A stretch of 64,000 bases of DNA from an uncultured Salinicoccus sp. (GTDB lineage: Bacteria; Bacillota; Bacilli; Staphylococcales; Salinicoccaceae). The stretch is from assembly GCA_947494965.1 (NCBI GenBank), contig CANLWV010000001.1, forward strand, positions 248,001 to 312,000, given 5' to 3'. Shown in pieces: positions 1 through 8,382 of this stretch. Position 1 is the first letter of the stretch; every line of letters starts with the position of its first letter. The notes below the pieces were generated by a model. It saw only the letters and a list, made by a program, of their open reading frames with translations, had not been told where the DNA came from and did not search any database. Both the position numbers and the translations under genes were made by a program.

Positions 1-590
1 TTGGCTGTGACGTAATTCCCGTCATTGACATGGTTCTCATAGGATTTCAGCTCAGGTTCATAAGTTTCGATCAACTTTTCAAGTGAGGGCTGACTGTCTC
101 CAAACTGATGTCCGTTCGCCAGCACATCACGTTTTGCCTCACGATAGATCTTCTCGGCTTCCTCAAACTTCCTCTCACCCGTTTCATTTGAGTCAAGGAA
201 ATCTCCGATTTCTGAAGCCAGTGCAGTATATTTCGATTCTGCTTCTTCAATCTTCTGTTTTGCAGCTTCGTTCTTTTCACGACTGTCACTGAAGCGGAAT
301 TTTTCTGCATCCTGCTCTGCCTCAGAAAGTTGAGTGTCTACAAACGCCAAGTCGGTCTTCAGCACATCCTGCCATCCAGCCTGCCATTTTTTGTAGAGGG
401 TCTGTGCTTCGCCGTGAAGGTTGTAGTCTTTAACTTTAACAAGCTCATCCTGAAATGGCAGGTTGCGCACGCCTTCAAGCTTCGCTCGCTGTGCTTTGAT
501 ATCTTCTTTTCTGACATTGCGCATGTATAACAGCGCACCGATCGCGATGACCACGGCCAGAATAACAATAATTAAAACATAGACCCACAT
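1..590 (-). CDS. ezrA: Septation ring formation regulator EzrA (N-terminal part)
   Basis: Only the first 196 codons are inside the window; the rest lies beyond base 1. EzrA is a membrane-anchored division protein that binds FtsZ, restrains Z-ring assembly away from midcell and couples the ring to wall synthesis. Residues about 3-22 form a single N-terminal membrane segment. It is followed by the basic linker MRNVRKEDIKAQR and a long charged region predicted to be helical coiled coil (spectrin-like). The ATG at 590 is preceded by AGGAGGT at good spacing. The gene is divergent from the methionine sulfoxide reductase gene and close to rpsD, as in staphylococci. Identification is from the N-terminal sequence and synteny. 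Confidence 0.93.
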   Translation of the reverse strand, partial: MWVYVLIIVILAVVIAIGALLYMRNVRKEDIKAQRAKLEGVRNLPFQDELVKVKDYNLHGEAQTLYKKWQAGWQDVLKTDLAFVDTQLSEAEQDAEKFRFSDSREKNEAAKQKIEEAESKYTALASEIGDFLDSNETGERKFEEAEKIYREAKRDVLANGHQFGDSQPSLEKLIETYEPELKSYENHVNDGNYVTA

Positions 591-695
591 ACATTTACCT
601 CCTAAGTATATAATTAGATTATAGCTTAAAAAATTGAAAGAAAAAACATTAAAATGTATAATTCACTAATATTGATATAAGATAGGGTGATTTCA

Positions 696-1166
696 TTGTT
701 CACTAAAACACAGATTAAAGATTACACTCAGCTCAATCAGATGCTGAAAAGCCTCATTGAAGATGAAAGCGATAGAATCGCCAATCTATCAAATGCTGCC
801 AGTCTCCTCAATGTATTTCTCGAAGACATCAATTGGGTTGGCTTCTACCTCTATGACGAGGTAGCGGATGAACTGGTCCTCGGGCCGTTCCAAGGGCTTC
901 CTGCATGCGTCCGGATCGGAAACGGCAAAGGGGTATGCGGTCTTGCACTCCGCGGTAACGATATCTTCATAGTCGATGACGTAACACAGTTCCCTGGGCA
1001 CATTGCCTGCGATTCGGCAAGCCGTTCAGAAATTGTAGTCCCGATATATATCGATGAAAGGCCAATCGGTGTGCTCGATGTCGACTCGCCTTCCTTCGAC
1101 CGCTTCACAGAAGAAGACAGGACCGGCCTCAGCAATTTTGTGGAAGTACTGAAACAGTATATATAA
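696..1166 (+). CDS. msrC: Free methionine-(R)-sulfoxide reductase (GAF domain)
   Basis: A cytosolic single-GAF-domain enzyme of 156 aa that reduces free methionine-(R)-sulfoxide with thioredoxin-type reductants. The three family cysteines are visible at about C71 (PACVRIG), C81 (GVCGLA) and C105 (HIACDSAS). The downstream SEIVVPI and GVLDVDS motifs are also present. I chose the TTG at 696 because AGGGTGA lies 5 nt upstream. An in-frame GTG at 687 would have no spacing from that site. The gene sits between divergent ezrA and rpsD, where staphylococci carry a GAF protein. Function is from family knowledge and the intact cysteines. Confidence 0.9.
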   Translation: MFTKTQIKDYTQLNQMLKSLIEDESDRIANLSNAASLLNVFLEDINWVGFYLYDEVADELVLGPFQGLPACVRIGNGKGVCGLALRGNDIFIVDDVTQFPGHIACDSASRSEIVVPIYIDERPIGVLDVDSPSFDRFTEEDRTGLSNFVEVLKQYI

Positions 1167-1177
1167 TTACGCCTATG

Positions 1178-1206
1178 TTGACAAACCTTAACTCCACATG
1201 TATAAT
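1178..1206 (+). promoter_or_regulatory. Sigma-A promoter of rpsD
   Basis: TTGACA at 1178-1183 and TATAAT at 1201-1206 are separated by exactly 17 nt, a consensus vegetative promoter. It would start a transcript near 1213, about 180 nt upstream of the rpsD start. Confidence 0.85.
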
Positions 1207-1212
1207 CAGTCA

Positions 1213-1392
1213 TTGTGTAAATGAACGGATTAAGTAGCGGATGATCATTACATGTCAGCATGTGGTTCCCTTGTTGGTGTGCTGCGTAACTGATGCTATA
1301 AGGCGAAGGTACTTAAAACCGCATGCCCATGTAAGTGGTCGTCACCCTTATGATGTTTTTTGCATATACAAACACAATAAGGAGGAGTCATT
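1213..1392 (+). promoter_or_regulatory. Long rpsD 5' leader, probable S4 autoregulatory element
   Basis: About 180 nt lie between the rpsD promoter and the rpsD ATG with no convincing ORF. In Bacillus, S4 binds the leader of its own mRNA through a pseudoknot and represses translation. The length and position here fit such a leader. I did not derive the fold, so the assignment rests on position. A GGAGG ribosome site lies just before the ATG. Confidence 0.45.
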
Positions 1393-1995
1393 ATGGCTCG
1401 ATTTACAGGTTCAATCTGGAAAAAGTCCCGCCGTCTTGGAATTTCCCTGACAGGCACAGGCAAAGAATTGGAACGCCGTCCATACGCCCCTGGTGATCAT
1501 GGACCTACACAAAGGGTAAAACTTTCCGAATACGGAATGCAGCTTCAGGAAAAGCAGAAGCTCCGTTTCATGTACGGCATCAACGAACGCCAGTTCCGCA
1601 AGATCTTCGATCGCTCTGCAAACATGAAAGGCGTTCATGGTGAAAACTTCATGATTCTCCTGGCTTCCCGCTTGGATGCAGTCGTATACCAACTCGGCCT
1701 TGCAAGAACGCGCCGCCAAGCACGTCAACTTGTCAACCACGGTCACGTGACTGTTGATGGCAAGCGTGTGGATATCCCATCCTACACACTTAAAGCAGGC
1801 CAAACGATTGGACTTCGTGAGAAATCACAGAATCTCGATATCGTTAAAGAAGCCATCGAGTACAACAACTTCGTGCCGGAATATCTTTCTTTCGACGAAG
1901 AAAAACTTGAAGGTACTTTCGTGCGTCAGCCGGAACGTTCTGAACTTTCCGCTGATATCAATGAACAGCTTATCGTAGAGTTCTACTCCAGATAA
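1393..1995 (+). CDS. rpsD: 30S ribosomal protein S4 (uS4)
   Basis: A 200-aa primary 16S rRNA-binding protein that nucleates assembly of the 30S body and helps ribosomal accuracy. The N-terminus [16 protein letters not shown] is typical. The S4 RNA-binding domain lies at about residues 92-155, with [20 protein letters not shown] and the [16 protein letters not shown] loop. The C-terminal domain ends in EFYSR. The length is the usual one. It has its own strong promoter and a following hairpin terminator, so it is monocistronic. A zinc-binding CXXC cluster is absent from the N-terminus, so this is the C-minus form. Confidence 0.98.
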   Translation: MARFTGSIWKKSRRLGISLTGTGKELERRPYAPGDHGPTQRVKLSEYGMQLQEKQKLRFMYGINERQFRKIFDRSANMKGVHGENFMILLASRLDAVVYQLGLARTRRQARQLVNHGHVTVDGKRVDIPSYTLKAGQTIGLREKSQNLDIVKEAIEYNNFVPEYLSFDEEKLEGTFVRQPERSELSADINEQLIVEFYSR

Positions 1996-2007
1996 TAGGC
2001 TATCATC

Positions 2008-2050
2008 AAAACTCCCCAATTTCTCAAGCAGAATATGGGGAGTTTTATTT
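2008..2050 (+). terminator. Rho-independent terminator after rpsD
   Basis: The stem AAACTCCCC pairs with GGGGAGTTTT and is followed by a T-rich tract, starting 13 nt after the rpsD stop. Confidence 0.85.
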
Positions 2051-2193
2051 TTACCCTTTGTTCCAAAACCGTAAATAACGTGGCACTCCCTGCATTTATT
2101 GCCGTGCGCTGAATCCGCACTTTACATCCTGCGGTTTAAGGCGTAGTATAACGATGGATATAAGAGATAACTGTGTGGATTGGAGGGATAAGC

Positions 2194-2850
2194 ATGAATA
2201 AGTCATTTGCTGTATTCGGTCTCGGCCATTTCGGAGGTACCCTCGTGCAGGAATTTCATGAACAGGGTATCGAAGTGATTGCAGTAGATAAGGATGAGGA
2301 CAAAGTGAAGGAGTTCTCTGAACTTGCGACTTACGCAGTATGCACTAGAAATATGGATGAGAGTCTGTTGAATGACCTGGGTGTCAGGAACGTTGATCAC
2401 GCTTTCGTATCATTCGGTGATGATCTTGAAGCAAGTATACTCACTTCCCTGCTTCTGAAGGATATCGGTGTACCGAAAGTATGGACAAAATCTCAGAACT
2501 CCCATCATACGAAAGTCTTAAAAAGGATTGGGGTCGATCGCGTCATCCAGCCATCACACGACATGGCTAAGAAGATCGCCAGGCATATCAACTCTGATAA
2601 AATGATCGATTTCATCGAGCTGTCCGACAAATACAGCATGGCTGAAATTGTCGCCACATCAAAAATCGATGGTGAAACGGTCTCATCCATGGACCTTCGC
2701 GCCAAATATGGCTGTATAATCGTCGGCATACACAGGGATGATGGATTCAATATTTCTCCGCCCATCGATGCGAAAATCTTTGAAGGGGATATACTGATCA
2801 TAATCGGCCGGAATGATGATATAGCCCGTTTTGAAAAAACCGGATTATAA
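2194..2850 (+). CDS. ktrA: Ktr potassium uptake regulatory subunit (RCK/TrkA-N, TrkA-C)
   Basis: A cytosolic 218-aa gating subunit of a Ktr-type K+ channel. It has an N-terminal Rossmann RCK domain (about 1-135) with the nucleotide loop GLGHFGG at residues 9-15, and a C-terminal RCK_C domain (about 140-218). In relatives the RCK domain binds ATP/ADP or NAD(H), and the C-domain binds cyclic-di-AMP. No ktrB/ktrD membrane subunit is in the window, which is normal for staphylococci. The ATG at 2194 has GGAGGG upstream; in-frame codons before it lack a ribosome site. It forms its own unit, bounded by terminators on both sides. K+ uptake supports osmotic adaptation in a halotolerant host. Confidence 0.92.
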   Translation: MNKSFAVFGLGHFGGTLVQEFHEQGIEVIAVDKDEDKVKEFSELATYAVCTRNMDESLLNDLGVRNVDHAFVSFGDDLEASILTSLLLKDIGVPKVWTKSQNSHHTKVLKRIGVDRVIQPSHDMAKKIARHINSDKMIDFIELSDKYSMAEIVATSKIDGETVSSMDLRAKYGCIIVGIHRDDGFNISPPIDAKIFEGDILIIIGRNDDIARFEKTGL

Positions 2851-2867
2851 TCCGACCACAATACCAC

Positions 2868-2901
2868 GAAAAGGAGCACTCTCAAGAGCGCTCCTTTTTT
2901 A
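2868..2901. terminator. Terminator between ktrA and the GNAT gene
   Basis: AAAGGAGC and GCTCCTTTTTT form a hairpin ending in six T. It lies 18 nt after ktrA and directly abuts the 3' end of the convergent acetyltransferase gene, so it can act on both strands. Confidence 0.85.
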
Positions 2902-2904
2902 AAC

Positions 2905-3531
2905 TTACTTTCTATAATATTTTATATATTCCCCATCAAAATCGCACCCTGCATAATCCGCCCCATTTAAAAGCATCCATTCTGTGTCCTCATAATGGAT
3001 GAAGCGTGGTTCCCCCGATGGTTCATATCCTTCAGAGAGATCCAACTGCATAACATGCCTTTTCTTCCCGTTGTATTTATACGCCGTATCCACGATTCTG
3101 AAGCCCAGTTTGAACTTATCTTTCAGGCTTGGAATATTATTTGGCATGACAGTCGTCAATACGTATTCAAAACGACCATCAGACCGCACTTTTTCAAGCA
3201 GACGCTCCCCCATCCTAGTCTGGAGGCCCTGGCCCCTTACGGCGGGTTTAATAAAACTGATTTCGGAATAGATGACCGAATCTCTGTCGTCTATCCCCGC
3301 GTTCTCTGCCAGATGCTCTTCTTCGTCAGGGGACGGGATGTACATTGACCTAGTGCCGGCCAGCTCCCCTTCATCATATGCACCTATGATGAAACCTTGT
3401 TGGATGATTGCTTTGAATTCAGCACGCGTCAACGTTTGAAGCACTTCTTTGTTTTCGAGCCCCCTGTACACTTCTTTCTGCAGTTCAAGTAATGCCGGTA
3501 ATTCTCCGAGATGTATCGTCCTCAAATCCAT
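2905..3531 (-). CDS. GNAT family N-acetyltransferase
   Basis: A 208-aa protein with a GNAT fold. The acetyl-CoA pyrophosphate-binding loop is seen as VRGQGLQTRMGERLL (about residues 99-113), preceded by a beta strand SEISFIKPAV. The C-terminal extension of about 50 residues is longer than in minimal GNATs. The substrate cannot be read from the sequence; it could be a small amine, a peptide or a protein. It is a single-gene unit convergent with ktrA. The ATG at 3531 starts a well-formed N-terminus. No active-site loss is evident. Confidence 0.82.
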   Translation of the reverse strand: MDLRTIHLGELPALLELQKEVYRGLENKEVLQTLTRAEFKAIIQQGFIIGAYDEGELAGTRSMYIPSPDEEEHLAENAGIDDRDSVIYSEISFIKPAVRGQGLQTRMGERLLEKVRSDGRFEYVLTTVMPNNIPSLKDKFKLGFRIVDTAYKYNGKKRHVMQLDLSEGYEPSGEPRFIHYEDTEWMLLNGADYAGCDFDGEYIKYYRK

Positions 3532-3622
3532 CCAACCATCCTTTACGATTTATGTTGTGCGCTAAATATTTAGGTTTAACCCTAGCGACAGTGGGTTATA
3601 TAGTGATGAGGAGTTGGTGCAT

Positions 3623-3832
3623 ATGGCAATCTTAGTTAAGGTTAAGGACAGCACGAACAACAGGACGGATTTTGATTATGTAGGACAAGACAGCATGAAT
3701 CAGTTTGATAAGACTGAATATATACTGAAGGAAATGACTTCTGAAGACGATCATAAGTATATCCAGTTCATTTACCCAAATCATACTGAAGTGTTTACAC
3801 AATTCAAAATCGATTATGTTAAAAGACGCTGA
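3623..3832 (+). CDS. Small conserved hypothetical protein
   Basis: A 69-aa soluble protein beginning MAILVKVKDSTNN. There is no signal peptide, membrane segment or recognised motif. It is rich in charged and aromatic residues. The ATG at 3623 follows GAGGAG by 9 nt; a TTG at 3614 in the same frame would overlap the ribosome site. The stop codon lies inside the stem of the bidirectional terminator. I do not recognise a function; similar small proteins are scattered in staphylococci. Confidence 0.65.
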   Translation: MAILVKVKDSTNNRTDFDYVGQDSMNQFDKTEYILKEMTSEDDHKYIQFIYPNHTEVFTQFKIDYVKRR

Positions 3833-3852
3833 AAATTTCAGCGTCTTTATTT
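3822..3852. terminator. Bidirectional terminator overlapping two gene ends
   Basis: AAAGACGCTGAAA and TTTCAGCGTCTTT form a nearly perfect palindrome flanked by A and T tracts. It contains the stop codon of the small plus-strand gene and reaches the last codons of the minus-strand hydrolase. Confidence 0.85.
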
Positions 3853-4767
3853 TTCTTTCAGCGTCTCCTGAAGCCAGCTGAACATCAACCCTGTCCAGTT
3901 TGCAGCCCTTACGTCCTCAATGCCGGTCATTTCTGTGGCCAAGCTTAAACCATGTCCACCCGATTTGAACGTATGGAGTTCCCATGGTATTTGATGCGCT
4001 TCAAGTCCTTTAGCAAAATCAAGGCTATTCTGTACGAATACCAATTGATCCGCAACAGTATGCCAGATGAAAGTCGGGGGCACATCCTTAGAGATGTTTT
4101 TTGCTAACGTTGCCCTATCCAGGAGCTCATCTGTCACATGCGGTCCGAAAATCATCCTGGATGCCGTCGTCATATATTTCGGATCGCCTATACCACGCTC
4201 TTCGGCTATAGATTTATTCATCATGAAATCCAGTATCGGATAGGATAGAATTTGGAAATTCGGCTTGTACCATCGTGGTTCAGTGCCCGTCAATTCTTTC
4301 AACCACGAAGTGTTCCAGTGCACACCCAGGCTCGCAGCCAGATGTCCCCCGGCTGAGAAGCCTATGACCCCTATCTTATCGGGATTCACATTGAATTCAT
4401 GACAATTTTCCCGGATGAAAGTCATCGTTTCCGCCAATTCAACCAGTGGGCCTGGAAACTCGGAACCGAGGGTTTCGTCTGCTTCGACCATTGAAGCAAT
4501 CTGATAAAGTTCATCCCTGTTTACGGCATTGCCCTCTTTACGCATCGCCGAACCGAGCGTCGAATACCTCAATATGAATACATGATAGCCTTTCGCAAGG
4601 AATTCATAGCCTACGGGTTCCGCTTCCCGATCCGACACATACATATAACTGCCGCCCGGACATATGACGACTGCCGGACGACCTTCCTTTTCATAGACAC
4701 CGCTCTCTCCAAGCATCATCGTCACTTCTGCATGCTTATCCCCTATATAAAAACTTTGAAGATTCAT
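3847..4767 (-). CDS. Alpha/beta hydrolase (acetyl-esterase-like)
   Basis: A 306-aa serine hydrolase resembling bacterial esterases of the BD-FAE/acetyl-xylan-esterase type. The oxyanion-hole motif CPGGSY lies at residues 36-41. The nucleophile elbow GFSAGG has Ser138. The probable acid is Asp240 (HTVAD) and the base is His272 (GGHG). All triad residues are in place, so it should be active. There is no signal peptide, so it acts in the cytosol. The substrate is probably an acetylated sugar or other short acyl ester, by family only. It is followed 3' by the shared terminator and preceded by a GNAT gene 15 nt away, so it is probably co-transcribed with it. Confidence 0.82.
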   Translation of the reverse strand: MNLQSFYIGDKHAEVTMMLGESGVYEKEGRPAVVICPGGSYMYVSDREAEPVGYEFLAKGYHVFILRYSTLGSAMRKEGNAVNRDELYQIASMVEADETLGSEFPGPLVELAETMTFIRENCHEFNVNPDKIGVIGFSAGGHLAASLGVHWNTSWLKELTGTEPRWYKPNFQILSYPILDFMMNKSIAEERGIGDPKYMTTASRMIFGPHVTDELLDRATLAKNISKDVPPTFIWHTVADQLVFVQNSLDFAKGLEAHQIPWELHTFKSGGHGLSLATEMTGIEDVRAANWTGLMFSWLQETLKEK

Positions 4768-4782
4768 TGTTCGTCCTCCCTA

Positions 4783-5283
4783 TCAGTTGATCAGTCTATA
4801 TAGATATTTCTCATTTCTATAGACGCCGTCTACATTGACGGCATCCACACGCTCGCCTTCCTCAAGGAACCCGAGCATCTTGTACAATTCGATCATTTCC
4901 TCATGGTCATCACGAATTGCCGTTTCCAACCTATGGACCTGGTTATCTTCCGCCCATCTGATGACTGCATTCAATAAATTCCTGCCTATGCTGTTCTTTT
5001 GTTCCGACTTAAGGACACCCATAGAAACGACTGCACGATGCCTCGTCGTCTCGCTGTGGTTCCCCCTCATACTGATGTACCCTTGCATCTCCTGGTTTTC
5101 CAGTGTTAGGAAAATTTGACTTCTGCCATCTTGAAGCATATCAGATAATATATCTTCAGTGTTACTGAGATTTATTTTCTTTTCGGCATATAGATCATCC
5201 TGAGTATTGTACTCGAGGGACATCATCAAGTTTAGGAAATTTTCACTGTCCCTCATTTCAACTGGTCTTATCTCCATCTTCAT
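4783..5283 (-). CDS. GNAT family N-acetyltransferase
   Basis: About 166 aa with a GNAT fold. Strand VVSMGVLKSEQ leads into the CoA-binding region NSIGRNLLNAVIRWA, where the classical Q/R-x-x-G-x-G/A is partly relaxed. The C-terminal motif ELYKMLGFLEEGER is typical of the family. Three in-frame ATGs occur (5289, 5283, 5277). I prefer 5283 because AAGGA lies 6-7 nt upstream, while the first ATG overlaps the stop of the upstream phosphoesterase gene. That overlap implies an operon of phosphoesterase, GNAT and hydrolase. The substrate is unknown. Confidence 0.78.
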   Translation of the reverse strand: MKMEIRPVEMRDSENFLNLMMSLEYNTQDDLYAEKKINLSNTEDILSDMLQDGRSQIFLTLENQEMQGYISMRGNHSETTRHRAVVSMGVLKSEQKNSIGRNLLNAVIRWAEDNQVHRLETAIRDDHEEMIELYKMLGFLEEGERVDAVNVDGVYRNEKYLYRLIN

Positions 5284-5285
5284 CC

Positions 5286-5999
5286 TCATTCCTTTAGCAA
5301 GAATTTCATAATGAAATCCAAAGCCGGGGGATTTTCATTCTTAAGTCCTTCAATGAACTTCCGGCGATCATAGGGGACGTTCCTGAACATTGTGTTTATT
5401 GCACCGTCGTCCTTCAATTCGAGTATCGCATAAGGGGCAAAGGGAGTCTCTGTTACACCGAGTGCCCCCGGGTTGACCATTACAGGGCCTGAGGTCTTGA
5501 AGTGCTGGGTGATGTGGTCATGTCCATACAGCACTACGCTATATGCTTCCTGTCCGTAGATTTCTTCAAGTAGATCAAGTGAAGGGGATTCTTCGATTGA
5601 TCGGTACCTGCAACCATCCAGATGATAGTGGGTCAACAACATTCTGTGGCCGTCTATCCTCTTTTCAATAGTCAGGGGGAGGTTTTTCAGCATATGGGTA
5701 TACCTAGGGTCGATGTGTCGCGAAACCCATAGATGATGTTCATGCTCAGGTCCACTCACCTGGGATTTCATGCCTTTTAGTGCTTTTATCACTTCGGCAT
5801 CGTGGTTCCCCGTAATCAGAGTCAAATTCTCCATTTCAGACAATACACTGAGCACTTCATTAGTCTGATGGCCAAGGGAAATCACGTCACCCAGGCAATA
5901 GACCTCATCTACCTTAAACTGTTCCATATCCCCAATTACTTTTCCGAGCGCTTCGTAGTTCCCGTGTATATCGGAAATGACGGCGATTTTCTTGGTCAT
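5286..5999 (-). CDS. Metallophosphoesterase (calcineurin-like)
   Basis: A 237-aa cytosolic dimetal phosphoesterase. The complete signature is visible: DIH (D10, H12), GD (D38), GNHD (N65, H66), a His in THYHLDG and a final GHDH. The family includes phosphodiesterases and diadenosine-tetraphosphatase-like enzymes; the substrate here is not determined. It is the first gene of a minus-strand operon with the following GNAT gene, and its stop overlaps that gene's earliest possible start. It is divergent from the histidine phosphatase gene. Confidence 0.87.
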   Translation of the reverse strand: MTKKIAVISDIHGNYEALGKVIGDMEQFKVDEVYCLGDVISLGHQTNEVLSVLSEMENLTLITGNHDAEVIKALKGMKSQVSGPEHEHHLWVSRHIDPRYTHMLKNLPLTIEKRIDGHRMLLTHYHLDGCRYRSIEESPSLDLLEEIYGQEAYSVVLYGHDHITQHFKTSGPVMVNPGALGVTETPFAPYAILELKDDGAINTMFRNVPYDRRKFIEGLKNENPPALDFIMKFLLKE

Positions 6000-6112
6000 G
6001 CGTCCACCCCCCCTTTATGCTCCTTCTGGTCCTTATGTTACCAAAAATCCTTTATGCCACCTACCACTCCCTCTCATGTTATCATATATGTATTATGACT
6101 AAGAGGTGTAAT

Positions 6113-6694
6113 ATGACTAAAATCTCACTTGTCAGACATGGTTTGACTGATTTCAACAGATCAAGGAAACTACAAGGGTTTTCTGACATCCCCCTCAATG
6201 AGGAAGGTGAGGGACAGGCTATCGATGCTTCGCTCTACCTTAAAGACGAGCCTTTTGACATCATCGTTTCGAGTCCGTTGAGTCGGGCATTCCGTACCGC
6301 GGAAATAATCAACCAGCATCATGGGCTGCCGATTACCACAATGGACGAACTTAAGGAACAATATTTCGGCAAACTTGAAGGATTGCACATCGATAATATA
6401 ATGGAGAAGTACCCAGACGGTAACCTACCTGGCATTGAAACGTTCGAATCCCTTTCCGCACGTGTCGAAAAGGCAATGAACATAATTTCGGAAGAATATG
6501 ATGGACAATACGTATTGCTTACAGCCCATTCCCGCACGATAAAATCAATTCTCTCCCTCTATAGCGATGAAATTGATATGGCACAAACCAAATTGGATAA
6601 CTGCAGCTTAAGCATCATCCAAGAAGTGAATGGCAAATGGCATGTGATCGACTATAACATTTCCACAGCGGTGTCCGGATCCACCCAGGAATAG
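6113..6694 (+). CDS. Histidine phosphatase family protein (phosphoglycerate-mutase-like)
   Basis: A 193-aa cytosolic member of the histidine phosphatase superfamily. The catalytic RHG lies at residues 8-10 in LVRHGLTDFN. It is followed by the second Arg region (SSPLSRAFRTAE), an acidic general-acid segment and the C-terminal catalytic His in LLTAHSRTI. The length is typical of phosphatases such as CobC/GpmB relatives rather than true dPGM. The substrate is undefined. The ATG at 6113 is preceded by AAGAGGTG; an upstream in-frame extension begins without a ribosome site. It is followed by a GC-rich hairpin without a T tract (about 6719-6740) ahead of the C45 gene. Confidence 0.85.
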   Translation: MTKISLVRHGLTDFNRSRKLQGFSDIPLNEEGEGQAIDASLYLKDEPFDIIVSSPLSRAFRTAEIINQHHGLPITTMDELKEQYFGKLEGLHIDNIMEKYPDGNLPGIETFESLSARVEKAMNIISEEYDGQYVLLTAHSRTIKSILSLYSDEIDMAQTKLDNCSLSIIQEVNGKWHVIDYNISTAVSGSTQE

Positions 6695-6756
6695 ATATCC
6701 TCTTTACGCTAAAATATTGCGGCCCTTCCAGCGGGCCATTATAGGAGCTGTAAACT

Positions 6757-7806
6757 ATGCAGAACATCGAATCCACCATCCTTGCTTATAGAGGCGATCA
6801 TTACAGCTACGGTATAATGCAGGGTGAATCTTTGAAACAGACCCACTATATGCAGAACAGAAATTACGAATGGATCAAAAGACGTCCAAAATTCAATTTG
6901 GACTATAGGGAAACAAAAGCGCTGTACCAGCATTTTGCACCGCATATCTGGGAGGAATTGATGGGTTTACAGGAATCACTCGAAATCACCGACCATGAAG
7001 TTCTACTAAATCTAGCCCATTACCGTATCTCCCCTAAAGACAGTGGGTGCAGCGTCTACTTGGATCATGATACATTCATCAGGAACTATGATTATCATCC
7101 GAACACCTATGACGGCATCTACAAGCTTTTCCAGCCAGATTATGGCTATTCCCACATCGGCCCTGCATCAAGGATAACCGGAAGAATGGACGGCATGAAT
7201 GAGCATGGCCTTATCATGGCCTATAATTTTATGAACAGAAAACAACCATTCGATGGATTTACATGTTTCATCATCGGACGGTTCATACTTGAACTCTGCA
7301 GGACAGCGCAAGATGCAAAAGATCTATTGGAGGCGCTCCCCCACAGAGGCGGCTTCAGCTATATCATCCAGGATAAGCAAAATGATTCATTCATAGCGGA
7401 AACATCCGCACGCGGATTGACGTTCCGTGAAGCGAATATCTGCACGAATCATTATGAAACATTGACAGATGAAAACAGAAGATATCTGGTTGATTCGAAT
7501 GAGCGTCTGGATATCCTGAAACAGTTGCACTCCCCCTCTGAAGATAAAGTGCTCGATTATTTTACGCAACCTGGCGTCGGCCTATTCGTCGACAACTACA
7601 AAAGCTGGGCGGGGACGATCCACACCAGCCGATACGACAAAAAGAATCTGACGGCTGGAATCCAGCTTGGCTCTGGTGCAATGCACGATTTCGATTTTTC
7701 CGGCTGGCTCGGAGGCGAAGCAGTCAATCAGCGGAAAATCTCAGGACAGCTCGCTACAGACTTGTCATTCACCACTGCCGATTGGCAGCTGAAATCAACA
7801 AGATAG
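6757..7806 (+). CDS. C45 family autoproteolytic acyltransferase/hydrolase
   Basis: A 349-aa N-terminal-nucleophile protein of the acyl-CoA:6-aminopenicillanic-acid acyltransferase type. The predicted cleavage site and nucleophile is Cys98 in DSGCSVY. It is followed by FIRNYDYHP, GRMDGMNEHGL and GFTCFIIGR motifs shared with choloylglycine-hydrolase and C45 enzymes. Such precursors self-cleave before the Cys to give alpha and beta chains. The substrates in Firmicutes are mostly unknown (N-acyl amines or peptides). There is no signal peptide. The ribosome site is AGGAG. The DUF421 gene starts 17 nt after the stop, implying one transcript. Confidence 0.82.
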   Translation: MQNIESTILAYRGDHYSYGIMQGESLKQTHYMQNRNYEWIKRRPKFNLDYRETKALYQHFAPHIWEELMGLQESLEITDHEVLLNLAHYRISPKDSGCSVYLDHDTFIRNYDYHPNTYDGIYKLFQPDYGYSHIGPASRITGRMDGMNEHGLIMAYNFMNRKQPFDGFTCFIIGRFILELCRTAQDAKDLLEALPHRGGFSYIIQDKQNDSFIAETSARGLTFREANICTNHYETLTDENRRYLVDSNERLDILKQLHSPSEDKVLDYFTQPGVGLFVDNYKSWAGTIHTSRYDKKNLTAGIQLGSGAMHDFDFSGWLGGEAVNQRKISGQLATDLSFTTADWQLKSTR

Positions 7807-7822
7807 AAGGGAGGGAGATCAG

Positions 7823-8359
7823 ATGCTTGAATTCGACAACCTTATCTTCAGCGGTTTCGATGTCATCCTGAGGACTGTGATCGTCGGCATTATGGCTTAT
7901 CTCTCACTCGTCGTCATCCTTCGGGTCAGTGGCAAGCGCACCTTAACTAAAATGAACGCTTTTGACTTTGTAGTCACCGTAGCCCTCGGTTCAATCCTCG
8001 CAAGCATCATCACCACCAAGGACATAACATTGATGCAGGGTATGACCGCTTTCCTTGTCCTAGTCGTCATGCAGTATATATTTACGAAGTTATCCGTCAA
8101 AAGCCTCTTTTTCAGTAACCTGGTCAAATCCCAGCCTATCCTGCTCTACTTCAAAGATGAGTTTCTGGAACGTAATATGGCTAAAGAACGTATTCTGGAG
8201 CGGGAAATCAGGCAAGCTGTCCGTGCAGAAGGAAAAGAGGATATGTCTGATGTACTGGCCGTCATCCTCGAGACGGATGGCAGCATCTCGGTCATGGGAC
8301 GGAGCCATGATGAAAGAGAGTCTGATATGACGGTCCTTTTCGAGGACGTAAAAAAATAA
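7823..8359 (+). CDS. DUF421 membrane protein (YetF/YrbG-like)
   Basis: A 178-aa protein with about three N-terminal membrane segments (roughly residues 12-32, 42-62 and 70-88). A cytosolic C-terminal domain follows, containing SQPILLYFKDEF and a short alpha/beta unit, the DUF421 architecture. Members are linked to spore or envelope functions in Bacillus, but the biochemical role is unknown. GGGAGG precedes the ATG. It is transcribed with the C45 gene and ends in a bidirectional terminator. Confidence 0.85.
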   Translation: MLEFDNLIFSGFDVILRTVIVGIMAYLSLVVILRVSGKRTLTKMNAFDFVVTVALGSILASIITTKDITLMQGMTAFLVLVVMQYIFTKLSVKSLFFSNLVKSQPILLYFKDEFLERNMAKERILEREIRQAVRAEGKEDMSDVLAVILETDGSISVMGRSHDERESDMTVLFEDVKK

Positions 8360-8382
8360 GACCTTAAGGTCTTATTTTTTTA
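8350..8382. terminator. Bidirectional terminator, DUF421 / DUF418
   Basis: The stem AAGACCTTAAGGTCTT is flanked by AAAAAAT and ATTTTTTT. It covers the stop of the plus-strand DUF421 gene and the last codons of the minus-strand DUF418 gene. Confidence 0.85.
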
